A DNA stretch of 64,000 nt from Fimbriiglobus ruber (GTDB taxonomy: Bacteria > Planctomycetota > Planctomycetia > Gemmatales > Gemmataceae). The notes beneath the pieces were generated by a model, which had not been told where the DNA came from, made no database searches, and was given only the letters and a program-made list of their open reading frames with translations. Position numbers and translations under genes: made by a program. Shown one piece after another: positions 54,220 through 63,013 of this stretch (positions within the stretch are counted from its first letter, which is position 1; each line of letters begins with the position of its first letter). Location of the stretch: assembly GCF_002197845.1 (NCBI RefSeq), contig NZ_NIDE01000015.1, positions 20,752 to 84,751 on the forward strand, written 5' to 3'.

Positions 54220-56606
54220 AAGGTGCGGCCGTTCGTGTTGGGTTTCAAGATGCGAAGTATGCCGCGGGCGGTGAGGGTGCGGTTATTCAGGCTCGGGTCG
54301 AGGATGCGGCGGCACGGCGTCGGCGGGAACAGCCGGGCGAATGCGATCGTGGCACGGGCCAGGATCTGGACGGCACCCAAGAAGCGAGACCCTCCGGCGG
54401 CGGTAAGGGACGTGGCGGCGTGGACCGTGACGGCGGCGGTTTTCCGTGCGGCCCCGTCTGCCACGAGAGTGGCTTCGGGGATGAAGGAGGCCGTTCCGGT
54501 TCTGGTCGCGGCACTGTCGGCGGCGAGCGTCGAGGACGCGGTCCACGTCGCCGCGCGCGTCACCCGCGCCCCGCCGCGTGGGGCGAACGTCGAAGAGGCG
54601 GTGATCGACAGGACGGTGTTGCGGAGCGATGCGCCGATGGCCGCGAGAGACCCGATCGCGCTGATCGTGGCCGTACCGGTCTCTTTTTTCGCCCCCGTCG
54701 CGGCCAGGGTCGCGTGCGGGGTGATAACGGCCGTCCCGACCGCGTGGCTTTGCCCCACCGCACTCAGGTGTGCGGAGGCGGTCCACGTCGCGGCGGAGAC
54801 CTTGAGGGCCTGACCCGCGGCCGAGAAGGTGGTGCTGCCGGCGAACGTCGCCTTGTGGGTTCCCGCGGGGTGGACGGAGAGAGCGCTGACGGCGCTGATC
54901 GTAAAATGGGTGATTCGCACCGCGAGACCGGATGCCGCCAGGGAGGCGTGCGAGGTCCAACTGGCAATCGCGCTCGCGACGGGCCGTCCGACCGCATTGA
55001 GAACCGCGCCCGGAGACACGGAATAGGCGGTCTTCGCCAGCGATCGTCCGACCACAGCGAACGCGGCATGCGGCGACCAGGTGCCGATGGCCGTGGCGGT
55101 GGATCTCCCGGCAAAGCTGGCCGTACTTGCCGCAACCCACGTCGCGACCCCGCTGGTCGCCCGCCGGCCGACGGCCGAGAAGACTCCCTGGCCGGTCCAG
55201 GTGGTGGTCGCTTTTGCGAGTGGTCGCCCGACCGCCGCGAATGATGCGGCCGAGGCCCACGTGACGGTCGATTTCTTGGTCGACCTTCCCACGGCGGCGA
55301 ATGCGGCACTGGCAGCCCAGGTGACGATGCCCTTCGCGAGTGGCACGCCCTTGGGCGTAAAACTCCCGACCCCGTTCCAGGTCGCGGTCGCCTTCTTGAC
55401 TGCCACGCCCGTGGGTGAGAACACCCCGGCCGAAGCGATGCTGACGGAACTTTTGGCCAGACTTCCGCCCTTGGGGCTGAATGATGCGGCGGCCGTAATG
55501 GTGAGGGTCGACTTGACCAGCTTGGAGCCCGATGCGGCCAGGAGGGCGGACGCGGACCACGTCGCGGCGGGGCTGGCGTTGGAGAATTCGACGACCTTGT
55601 ACCCGACGGTACACGTGATACTGCTGCCGGTGGTATTGACCGTCGCAGTTACGGTAGTCGCGTTCGTCAGGGCGACACCGGGAAATGTCTCCGCCGGGTC
55701 GCCGGCCGCCAAGGAGCTGGAAAAGTTGTTCAGGTTCGCGACGGCGTGGGACGTGCTGACGGACGTGATGGTGGCGGTGTTACTGGTGACGTTGTGCAGG
55801 GCGATGGTGCCGCGCTGCACGCTGTTCAGCACGCCGCTGGCGAACTCGACCACCGTGTAATTCATGGTGCGCGAAGTCGTGCTTGTGCCGCCGCGTGTCA
55901 GAGTGACCGTGGTGCTGCCCGTGAGCTGCGGCACGTAGAAGAACGTGCTTGGGGCGTTGTTGGCGCCCACTTGGCAACCGGCGTACACCACCATCGCATT
56001 GGCGGTCACGACGCTGGTGATGGTGTCCGTGTCGCTGGTATTCGCGGTGGTCAGCGTGACGGATCGCGGCTGGACGGAGTTGATAAGCCCACTCGCAAAA
56101 TTCACCACCGCGTAGCCGATGGTCACCGCCTGGCCGTTCGAGTTCTTTGCCGCCGTCACCGTGGTGCTGTTGGTGAGCGCCAACGTGGTCCAGATATCCG
56201 CCTGGGTCGAGCTGGTGCCGGACGTCGTAAGCCCCAGGTAAAACACGGACGAATCCGCAGTCGTGACGCTGCTAATCGTCGCGGTGCCGCTGGTCACCGA
56301 CGAACTCATGGTAATGGTGCCCGTCTGGACCGATGTTGCCATCGCGGCGGAGGTGAATTCGACGACAGTCCCGTAGACGGTGCAGGCGTTCCCGCTGCTG
56401 TTGATCGTCGCGGTGACGGTGGTGGAGTTGGTGAGCGCCACCCGGGCCAGGGCGAATTCGGCCAGCGAACTGGCGTAGGCGGTGTTGAACCCCTGAAAAA
56501 ACACGACCGCGTTCGAGGTGTTGACGGTCGTGATCGTCGCGGTGGCCGACGTGCTGCCCGACCCGATCGCGATCGAGAACGGCTGGATCGAGGCGATGAC
56601 GGTCAC
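54216..56606 (-). CDS. Large phage tail protein built of two repeat types
   Basis: 796 residues from the GTG at 56606, in a 4-bp overlap with the upstream frame. The first 345 residues hold about four copies of a unit of roughly 75-85 residues with the landmarks SVQxGTI, TATITSV, ALTNSTTVTAT and VVEFxSG. From about residue 347 to 744 a strict 20-residue repeat runs about twenty times, consensus TWxAxAxFxAVGRxLAKxxx (for example IVTWAASAAFAAVGRSTKKS). A short non-repeat tail ends NTNGRTL. It is likely an extended fibre or adhesin. The adaptor gene follows. Interest lies in the very regular period. Confidence 0.75.
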   Translation of the reverse strand: MTVIASIQPFSIAIGSGSTSATATITTVNTSNAVVFFQGFNTAYASSLAEFALARVALTNSTTVTATINSSGNACTVYGTVVEFTSAAMATSVQTGTITMSSSVTSGTATISSVTTADSSVFYLGLTTSGTSSTQADIWTTLALTNSTTVTAAKNSNGQAVTIGYAVVNFASGLINSVQPRSVTLTTANTSDTDTITSVVTANAMVVYAGCQVGANNAPSTFFYVPQLTGSTTVTLTRGGTSTTSRTMNYTVVEFASGVLNSVQRGTIALHNVTSNTATITSVSTSHAVANLNNFSSSLAAGDPAETFPGVALTNATTVTATVNTTGSSITCTVGYKVVEFSNASPAATWSASALLAASGSKLVKSTLTITAAASFSPKGGSLAKSSVSIASAGVFSPTGVAVKKATATWNGVGSFTPKGVPLAKGIVTWAASAAFAAVGRSTKKSTVTWASAASFAAVGRPLAKATTTWTGQGVFSAVGRRATSGVATWVAASTASFAGRSTATAIGTWSPHAAFAVVGRSLAKTAYSVSPGAVLNAVGRPVASAIASWTSHASLAASGLAVRITHFTISAVSALSVHPAGTHKATFAGSTTFSAAGQALKVSAATWTASAHLSAVGQSHAVGTAVITPHATLAATGAKKETGTATISAIGSLAAIGASLRNTVLSITASSTFAPRGGARVTRAATWTASSTLAADSAATRTGTASFIPEATLVADGAARKTAAVTVHAATSLTAAGGSRFLGAVQILARATIAFARLFPPTPCRRILDPSLNNRTLTARGILRILKPNTNGRTL

Positions 56607-57094
56607 GGGCTACCCGTTGGGGATCGGCTGGCTGACGGCGGTAAACGTGGGGGCCGGGACCAGGGTCGTGCCGGGAGGATCGGGAGACCGGCGGCCGAGA
56701 GCGACCGGTTCACGTCGTTGATCGTGTCCTGATCGATGTCGGTTTTGGGGTCGAGGACGCCACTTTTAACGGCGCTCACCAGGTTGTAGATCGCGACGCT
56801 AGGCCTGCCGGGGTCGTACGCGGGCGGGACGACCACCAAATTGCCCGCGGCGTCCCGCGTCGGTGCCCCGGTGCCGTCCAATACGAACGACCAGCCGCTG
56901 TCCACGACCGCGCCGTAGCTCGACGTGCTGCCGTCCGGTTGGGTCACCGTGACGGTAGCCGGGATCATCTGCGACACTGTCAACGTGTTCCCGGAGAGGA
57001 TGCCATCTGCCGGAACCGCGGAGCCGATGACGCTCCCGCTCCGGCCCCCGATGTGGCCGGTCGAATCGAAGGTGTAGAGGGTGCAGGAGGCCAT
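56603..57094 (-). CDS. Phage tail protein, C-terminus probably frameshifted
   Basis: 163 residues as read, starting MASCTLYTFDSTGHIGGRSG. The end LPARPWSRPPRLPPSASRSP looks unnatural. Adding one G at the G-run near 56678 gives GTTLVPAPTFTAVSQPIPNG and a stop at 56610-56612, which fits the style of phage proteins. The N-terminal part is intact. It lies between two tail genes and is probably a fibre-associated protein. No family is recognised. Confidence 0.6.
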   Translation of the reverse strand: MASCTLYTFDSTGHIGGRSGSVIGSAVPADGILSGNTLTVSQMIPATVTVTQPDGSTSSYGAVVDSGWSFVLDGTGAPTRDAAGNLVVVPPAYDPGRPSVAIYNLVSAVKSGVLDPKTDIDQDTINDVNRSLSAAGLPILPARPWSRPPRLPPSASRSPTGSP

Positions 57095-57095
57095 A

Positions 57096-57701
57096 TTATT
57101 CGACCCCGTACGCGCGAAGGGATTTCATCTTGCTGATCGATTCCGTCATGGTGGCCGTGGCGGTTCTGGTCACCGGAATGACGGGCACGCCGGCGCGTTG
57201 GAGTTCGTCGTTGATGGCCTCGTACAGTTTCGGCGGCAACACGGCGGCGTCCAGCATGCCGGCGTCGAAGAGTTTACGGGCGGTGCTGGCGATCGGGTGC
57301 AGGTCGGGTGGCAGCACCACCGGATCGGTATTGCAGATCACGACGTGGGGGCAGAACGAGCCGTGCGTTTGCACGAATTCGGCCGCGTTCTGGGCCGGGA
57401 TGCCGTTGTCGATCCAGAACTGCTCGGATCGGTGTTCGGGGGGCGCGGCGTTCAGCAACATCGGGAGGGTGGATACGCGGAGGAAAATCTCCCCTTGGCC
57501 GCGCTCGTGCGCCCCGATGGCAATGTCGGTGAGTATCTGCCCGGAGTCCTTCTGCACGGCCGGGAAGAACACGTCCAGTTTCACGTTCCCGAAGTCGTCG
57601 GAGAACTCCACCGGCAGGCGCGAGTATCCCTCGTAGGAAACTTCTTGATCAAGTTGCGAGTCCGGTCGGCCGGTATGCAGGGAGACGTACGCGGTCACCA
57701 T
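57096..57701 (-). CDS. Phage tail-associated protein with YVSLHT start
   Basis: 201 residues. The N-terminus TAYVSLHTGRPDSQLDQEVS and EGYSRLPVEF resembles the beginning of the tail fibre protein at 57959 (YVSLHTADPTSGTQATSEAA), so both share the same tail-type domain. The middle has FCPHVVICNTDPVVLPPDLH and the end is helical. It is intact. The separate region after residue 120 is not recognised. Confidence 0.65.
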   Translation of the reverse strand: MVTAYVSLHTGRPDSQLDQEVSYEGYSRLPVEFSDDFGNVKLDVFFPAVQKDSGQILTDIAIGAHERGQGEIFLRVSTLPMLLNAAPPEHRSEQFWIDNGIPAQNAAEFVQTHGSFCPHVVICNTDPVVLPPDLHPIASTARKLFDAGMLDAAVLPPKLYEAINDELQRAGVPVIPVTRTATATMTESISKMKSLRAYGVE

Positions 57702-57702
57702 G

Positions 57703-57888
57703 CTAGGCCTGCCAGTCTTCCGCCAACATGTCGCCGGCGTTGGGGTGGTAGACCTGCGGGGGATGGTCCTTCGATTGCCATTGGATCACGCCTTCGCTCA
57801 GGAAGATGTGGGCGCCGTTGGCTGCCCACTCCTGGCGGGTGGCATTTCCCCCGGCCTTCACGGCCGCTAGTGCTTGTCCGAAATCCAT
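57703..57888 (-). CDS. DUF2829 / Tad2-like small protein (possible anti-Thoeris)
   Basis: 61 residues: MDFGQALAAVKAGGNATRQE, WAANGAHIFLSEGVIQWQSK and the end NAGDMLAEDWQA. The start (FGxALxxxKxGxxxxRxxW) and the end (DMLAEDW) are the DUF2829 landmarks. The family includes Tad2 proteins, which bind the cyclic ADP-ribose isomer made by the Thoeris ThsB sensor and so block the defence. It has a strong ribosome binding site (AAGGAG, 5 nt spacing) and stands between tail genes with its own gap. It is shorter than many members. The binding role is inferred from family membership only. Confidence 0.72.
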   Translation of the reverse strand: MDFGQALAAVKAGGNATRQEWAANGAHIFLSEGVIQWQSKDHPPQVYHPNAGDMLAEDWQA

Positions 57889-57958
57889 AGTTTCTCCTTG
57901 GGTTTGAAAATAAAAGACGGCGGTAGTCTAAAAGTGATAGCAGATTACAAAAAGCGCC

Positions 57959-58387
57959 TCAACTCAATGTCAGCGTCGAACTCGTAGAAAGTTGGGGCGT
58001 GACGCCGTTACTCACTGCAATTGTTGGAGAAATCGCGCCTGCGAAGAACAACAGGGTGGACCCGCTGGCGGACTGGCCGAGGCCGGCGTAAGATTCGGTT
58101 TCGGTGCCGCCCGTGGCGGCCGGGAAGCTGATCGTGGCGACCGGGACCACCGTATTCGTGCTGACCGTCCACCCGCCGGACGTGCGGGCGACGCCGACGC
58201 GGGCGTAGCTGGTGTACGCCGCCTCGCTGGTGGCCTGGGTGCCGCTGGTGGGGTCGGCCGTGTGCAGGGAGACATAGACGTTCGTGATCGGGGACGAGGT
58301 GGCGTTGATCGCGATGTTGGCGATGGTGGTGGCGTTGAAAATCAGGGCCAGAAGATCGCCTGCGAAGGTCGGGTTAGTGCCGGTCAT
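57959..58387 (-). CDS. Phage tail fiber protein
   Basis: 142 residues: MTGTNPTFAGDLLALIFNAT, then YVSLHTADPTSGTQATSEAA, YTSYARVGVARTSGGWTVST and a beta-rich end. This is a common phage tail-fibre-type domain. AAAGGA lies nine bases before the ATG. Related N-terminal text recurs at 57096-57701. It is preceded by a gap of about 245 bp, so a promoter may lie upstream. Confidence 0.78.
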   Translation of the reverse strand: MTGTNPTFAGDLLALIFNATTIANIAINATSSPITNVYVSLHTADPTSGTQATSEAAYTSYARVGVARTSGGWTVSTNTVVPVATISFPAATGGTETESYAGLGQSASGSTLLFFAGAISPTIAVSNGVTPQLSTSSTLTLS

Positions 58388-58633
58388 AAGCGGTGTCCTT
58401 TTATGTTGTGGAAGTGAGGGAAATGCGTGTTCGGAAATGCCGTCCCCGAGTCCCGGGTGGCATCACTCGCTTCGGAGACAAGCATGCTCGGCGTCGGGCG
58501 CGAGGGCAGAGGGGATAACGGACATGAACGGCTTTCGCGAACGAGATGCGGTGTGTCAGATTTGTGCCATTCCGACTTCAAAACATCTCGATGCGAGAAC
58601 GGCTGGTAACCATTAAACGTATGATTGAATTAA
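58388..58633. other. Non-coding gap in the tail-fibre region
   Basis: 246 bp without a gene that I can support. The right end (about 58615-58640) is AT-rich compared with its surroundings. It may hold a promoter for the genes to its left or an end of the tail-fibre unit. Confidence 0.4.
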
Positions 58634-60094
58634 TTAGTTATAGATACCTCCGTTGTTGGTGCTGCCGGCGGCATTGCCGGGCAGAAATGTCGCGCCGGAG
58701 CCGCCGGTGTAGATGATGCCGCCCGTCGACGCGAGATAGCGGGTGCCGGTGGCCGAGCCGCTGAACGTGCTGGCCGAGCAGGTAATGACCCCTCCCGCCG
58801 TGGCGAACGCGAATTGATTACTGAAAGCGGGCGTGCCCGTGAGGGTAACGGTGTTGCCGGCTTGGAGGAGAAAGGTGGAACAGGATTCGGCTTCGATATG
58901 GGCCGCGGCGTTGCCGGAAATGGTGTATCCGTTATTCGCGATAATCGCGGCACTGTACCCGGAAACCATGTGCGTTTGGCTGGTACTCGTGCCAAAAATA
59001 ATTCCCGCATTCAGTTGAATGACGCCGCCGTACTCCGCCTGCAAACAATTATTGCTGGTATTCGCCAATTCGAGATTTTCCAGCGTGAGATTCGACCCGC
59101 TGCCTTGCACCATGACGGTGCCGCTAATAATGGTGCTGCTGGGCGAACCGGAATTGCCATTAATGAGGACGCTGTTGACGCCGCCCCCGACCCACGGCTG
59201 CGAAACTGTTGCGGTTCCGGAATACGTGCCGTTCGCCAAGCTGATCGTGGCCGTAAACCCATTCAAATCATAGGAGTTTGCGAGCACAGTTATGGCGTGC
59301 TGGATGGTGGCCCAGGGGGTGCCAGAAGCCAGGCCGGTGTTCGAGTCGCTCCCGGTCGTCGAGACGTAAAACGTCGCGTTGGCCCCGAGGCGGGTACGGC
59401 CGGGTAGGTCTTTCGCCCAGTAATTCGATCCGTCGGAGAAGACCGCGCAGCGTTGGCCGGGACCGAGGATGATGGTGCCGGTGCTGCTGCCGTTGAGGTC
59501 GGTCCCACTGCCCGGGGAGAAGGCATATAGCGCGGAGGTGTCGTTGTTTTCGGCGATCGTGCTCCACCCCTGGGCGAGAACCCCGGGGCTGGTTCCCGGA
59601 AGTGTATCCGTCATCAGGGTGCCGGAGTTGGAGCGGAGGGTGAGATACCCGTTGTCGCCGGCCGCGAACGTGTGCGACGTGCCGGTGATGGTCTGGGTCG
59701 TTTGGACCTGCGTGACGGGGTTGACGACCACCCACTTCGCGGAGGGCGGGGTATCGGTGTTCGAGCCGACCAGCGATTGGTAGACCACTCCGGCGGATAG
59801 GACGCGGGCGTATTGCCCGTACGAAAACGGGGTGCCGCCGTTCATGGTGGTCGTGATGAACGGGGGCGTGCCGAACTGCTGGTACGCCTGGATCGCCGTG
59901 GTGATGTCGTTGAGAACCTGGTTGATCGACGTCCGCGGGACGTTGAACCCGCCGGACCCGACGGGCGTGCTGTAGCCGACCGGGTAGCCTTGTTCGTAGC
60001 TGACCGTGCCACTGGGTTGGGTGGCGTCGGGAATGGTATTGAGGTCGCCGCCGACGGCGAACGGGATGTCGAAATAGCCGTCAATTGGGCACAT
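58634..60094 (-). CDS. Phage tail fiber/spike with beta-helix
   Basis: 486 residues. The first 90 form a capsid-tail type N-terminus (MCPIDGYFDIPFAVGGDLNT). A region around 130-215 is beta-rich (TITGTSHTFAAGDNGYLTLR), and residues about 240-470 read as a right-handed parallel beta-helix (FYVSTTGSDSNTGLASGTPW, then TISLANGTYSGTATVSQP and repeated GG/SN turns), typical of receptor-binding spikes that cut or bind polysaccharide. No catalytic residues can be fixed by eye. The 3-bp spacing to the next gene fits one unit. Confidence 0.75.
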   Translation of the reverse strand: MCPIDGYFDIPFAVGGDLNTIPDATQPSGTVSYEQGYPVGYSTPVGSGGFNVPRTSINQVLNDITTAIQAYQQFGTPPFITTTMNGGTPFSYGQYARVLSAGVVYQSLVGSNTDTPPSAKWVVVNPVTQVQTTQTITGTSHTFAAGDNGYLTLRSNSGTLMTDTLPGTSPGVLAQGWSTIAENNDTSALYAFSPGSGTDLNGSSTGTIILGPGQRCAVFSDGSNYWAKDLPGRTRLGANATFYVSTTGSDSNTGLASGTPWATIQHAITVLANSYDLNGFTATISLANGTYSGTATVSQPWVGGGVNSVLINGNSGSPSSTIISGTVMVQGSGSNLTLENLELANTSNNCLQAEYGGVIQLNAGIIFGTSTSQTHMVSGYSAAIIANNGYTISGNAAAHIEAESCSTFLLQAGNTVTLTGTPAFSNQFAFATAGGVITCSASTFSGSATGTRYLASTGGIIYTGGSGATFLPGNAAGSTNNGGIYN

Positions 60095-60097
60095 GCG

Positions 60098-60768
60098 TTA
60101 GCCTCCAAAGATTCCGTTGTCGAAGTTGAAGTCCCCGGTCGCGAAGCCGAAGTAGACGAGCGTGGCGTCGATCCAGGTGGACTGAACGCCGGCCGGCCGG
60201 GGTAGGATGTCGTAGCTGTTGAACAGGTACTCCAGATCGAACGTGACCGGGAAGTTGAACACGTAGGCCTGGGCCATGTCGTGGTAGTCGATGAGCCACG
60301 CCTGCCCGAAGTTGCGGAAGACGTACGCGAGCATCCGGTTAGTTTCCGGCACGGTCCCGCTGCTCGTCAGTTGGAAGTACCGCAGTTGCAGGGCGATCCG
60401 CTTGGTTTCGGTGGGCAGGTCGTAGCTCGTACTCCCGCCGAAGATGCCGTTGTCGAAGTTGTACCCGGTCTGGGCGTCGAACCCGAAGACCGGGCCCGTG
60501 GGCGTGCCGGTATTCACGAACAGGGGGAGGCCCAGAATGATCGACCAGACACTCAGGCCGAAGTCGTTTGCCGTCGCCAGGTCGAAGACGTTCGTGTACC
60601 AGTCTTCCCAGAACTGCGTCTGGTTGGCGTATACCAGGCGGCTTTCTGATTCAGCAACCCCTGAAGATTGGTGGCTGTTGTGTATTGCCAGATAATCGCC
60701 CGCAGCAGGTCGACCGAGAAATCGAACTGCTGGATCGCTCCGGTATCCTCGTCATTTGTGAACGACAT
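60098..60768 (-). pseudogene. DUF2612-type tail protein, split by a frameshift
   Basis: The start at 60768 (MSFTNDEDTGAIQQFDFSVD, LLRAIIWQYTTATNLQGLLN) reads to about 60615. The next frame continues YANQTQFWEDWYTNVFDLAT, FGLSVWSIILGLPLFVNTGT and on to the stop at 60098, as in DUF2612 phage proteins of about 220 residues. One base (or two, in TGGTATACGCC) is missing or extra. FDNGIFGG occurs twice in the C-terminal part. Functional only if the indel is a sequencing error. Confidence 0.7.
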
Positions 60769-60773
60769 ATCCC

Positions 60774-61970
60774 CTACGCAATGATCACGCTGACGTATGA
60801 CGCCTGGGTCTGGGCGATTTCGTTGACCCCGATCGCGATGACGCTGGTGGTGTAACTGACCGGGCTGGTGAGGCTAATCTCGACCTGGCTGATGTAATAC
60901 CCCGGGAACTCGCTCATGATCGCGCCCGCAATCTCGAACGGCGACACGCTCGCCCCGACGACGAAACCGGCCAGTCCGTTAATATTCCCGGCCGCGTAAT
61001 CGAGGATCGCCTGAATGATGTTTGCCTCGTTGCCGTTGGTGGTCGTGACCTTGACCAGAATGCCAACCTGCGTCGGGCGGTCGAACAGGACGGTATACGA
61101 CTGGCCGCTGGCCGGCTCGACGACGCTTACCGAGGTGCCCCCGTTCCACGCGCACCCGGAGCTTTTGTTCTCCAGCAGGGCGGCCGCGACCGCGGTGTCC
61201 GTCCCACCCTCGATACAAGCGTAGATCGAGTGCCCGACCATCGAGATGCCGTTGATCGTCTGGGTGCTCGCGGACACGTTCTCCTGGAAGGTCAGGCTCG
61301 TCACTCCTTGCACGTTGTACAGGGCCGACGTGATGGCCTCGGCCAGCGAAACCCCTTGAAAGGCGAGGGTGTTTTGCCGCAGCGCCCGCGCGGCCTGGTC
61401 GGACTGGGTGACGGTCCCGAGTGTCGTGGCGGAGGCAGGCGTCCCGGAGGGGTTGTTGGTCACCGTCTCCCAGCCGAGGACGGCGGAGACGATGGTCGTG
61501 AGTGCCGACCCCGCGCAGGGAATCGGGCCGGTCGCGACGGATTGGAAGTTGACGGTCGCCGTGCCGCTCACCAGGGTGACGGTCGAGACGGACTGGAATT
61601 GGTCGCCCGCGGAAGTGGCCGCCAGCGACCCGGCGGGAATCACAGTTCCGGACACCCCGGTTAACGAGACGTTGGTGACGACCGTTGGTGTCGCGACGGT
61701 CCGCTGCATGCCCGTGAGCGCCATGAGGGCGTCGAGGAACACGCCCCCGGCGACGTTCGGGTTGATTTGATTGGCCACCGCCGCGTTGTTGTTGACGACC
61801 TCGGTCCGGGCCAGGGTTTCGGCGGTGATCAGAACGCCCTGGGGGGTATCGGGGGTGACAACGAGGTCCGCCCCGAACACGGCTTGGTACTCGGACTGGA
61901 CATCGGTCAGGAGGCCGGACGTGTCGGGTAAAATAACGCCCGTCGGCTCGACGTACTCGTAATCAGCCAT
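60774..61970 (-). CDS. Baseplate J/gp47-like protein
   Basis: 398 residues: MADYEYVEPTGVILPDTSGL, DVQSEYQAVFGADLVVTPDT and PQGVLITAETLARTEVVNNN are the N-terminal signature of phage baseplate wedge proteins of the gpJ/gp47 family. GTVIPAGSLAATSAGDQFQS is the inner beta-domain and GISMVGHSIYACIEGGTDTA the C-terminal part. It builds the baseplate around the tail tube in contractile-tailed phages. The frame is intact. Its start overlaps the gp25-like gene's end by 8 bp. Confidence 0.88.
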   Translation of the reverse strand: MADYEYVEPTGVILPDTSGLLTDVQSEYQAVFGADLVVTPDTPQGVLITAETLARTEVVNNNAAVANQINPNVAGGVFLDALMALTGMQRTVATPTVVTNVSLTGVSGTVIPAGSLAATSAGDQFQSVSTVTLVSGTATVNFQSVATGPIPCAGSALTTIVSAVLGWETVTNNPSGTPASATTLGTVTQSDQAARALRQNTLAFQGVSLAEAITSALYNVQGVTSLTFQENVSASTQTINGISMVGHSIYACIEGGTDTAVAAALLENKSSGCAWNGGTSVSVVEPASGQSYTVLFDRPTQVGILVKVTTTNGNEANIIQAILDYAAGNINGLAGFVVGASVSPFEIAGAIMSEFPGYYISQVEISLTSPVSYTTSVIAIGVNEIAQTQASYVSVIIA

Positions 61971-62309
61971 TGACGACCGTGCTCCCGTAAATCGTTTGAA
62001 TCTCCGCCGTGAAGCGCAGCACGTTGTCCAGCGCGGTCAAGTTGACCGACTGCACCGCCGTGACCCCTCGACGGCGAGCAGGGTGTTTTGCAAGTACGAC
62101 TGCCACAGAGCGTAGTCGGGGACACCGACCCACACCGTCTGGAAGTTGGGCAGGCCGACCCCGGTCTGGAGGACGCACTCGCCGAGTTGGGTGCGGCAGG
62201 CGGTGACGCAGGCTCCCGCGATCGCCTGAATCCCGGAGAGGACGGCGAGGTTGCCATCGGCCCCGAGGTAAATGTCGCCGCTCAGATTCGTACCGAATGT
62301 TTGGACCAT
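61963..62309 (-). pseudogene. gp25-like/baseplate wedge protein with frameshift
   Basis: Starts at 62309 MVQTFGTNLSGDIYLGADGN, LSGIQAIAGACVTACRTQLG up to LLAVEG. After a G-run near 62063 the adjacent frame gives VTAVQSVNLTALDNVLRFTA, EIQTIYGSTVVNG and a stop at 61963. Adding one G restores a protein of about 115 residues. The position just before gpJ fits the gp25/W-type baseplate protein; sequence similarity is weak. Confidence 0.6.
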
Positions 62310-63013
62310 GTCAGCTCCAGGCGCTGCCGTTGTAGGTGGAAAGCCCCAGTTCAGTCGTGTCGTAGACTGTCATGCCGATCTTGGGTGACGGGATGGCCAG
62401 TTTCTGCCGTCGTCATCCGCGGGGGTAGGAACGCTTGCGTCGTGCTTTGCAGGTCGAGATCGCATTTGCGTCCGGCGTGCCGTTGATGCCCAACCTTGCG
62501 GGGCCAGGATTTTGATCAGGTCGCTCCACAGTGCCACTTGACCGTCCCGGCGAAGTTCTGGAGGACGGCGTTGGCCGCGTCCTCGGTTGCGATCGTGACG
62601 CCGTTCAGGAGGGTGTCGGGGAAGAACATGGCGTCGGCGAAGTCGTGCAGCCGGGCGGTGTTCGGCGATGAGGCAGCGGTCGTCTGCTTGAATAGTGAAA
62701 TGTCGCGGTCGTTGGCCTTGATCCACCCGGTATCCCCGGTCATCACGGGGAAACTGAGGACGAACCCGCCGCCGCCGTACTGGAAGACCGGCACGGACGC
62801 CACCTGCGCCCGTTGGACGACCTGGTTGGCCGTGGTCACGACCGCGATCAGCGGTTGGACCTGGGCGCAGTTCGTCGTTCGGTCGTAGGCGATGACCCGG
62901 GCCGGGAGCATGTCGGCGGTGTTCTGCAAGGCTTTGGTCAGGACCAGTTTCAACAGCCCAGTCAGCGTGTCGTTGTCGGCCGGGTTTCGCGACGGCGGGG
63001 CGTAATCCGTCAT
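62310..63013 (-). pseudogene. Gp138-like baseplate spike with frameshifts
   Basis: Starts at the ATG at 63013 (MTDYAPPSRNPADNDTLTGL, LPARVIAYDRTTNCAQVQPL, then GGGFVLSFPVMTGDTGWIKA), the Gp138 N-terminal type of membrane-piercing spike, and stays open to KWHCGAT at 62516. Beyond that the natural text appears in other frames: ARLGINGTPDANA, DLDLQSTTQAFLPPRMTTAE, KLAIPSPKIGMTVYDTTELG and NGSAWS, ending at 62310-62312. At least three indels are needed. Confidence 0.65.
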
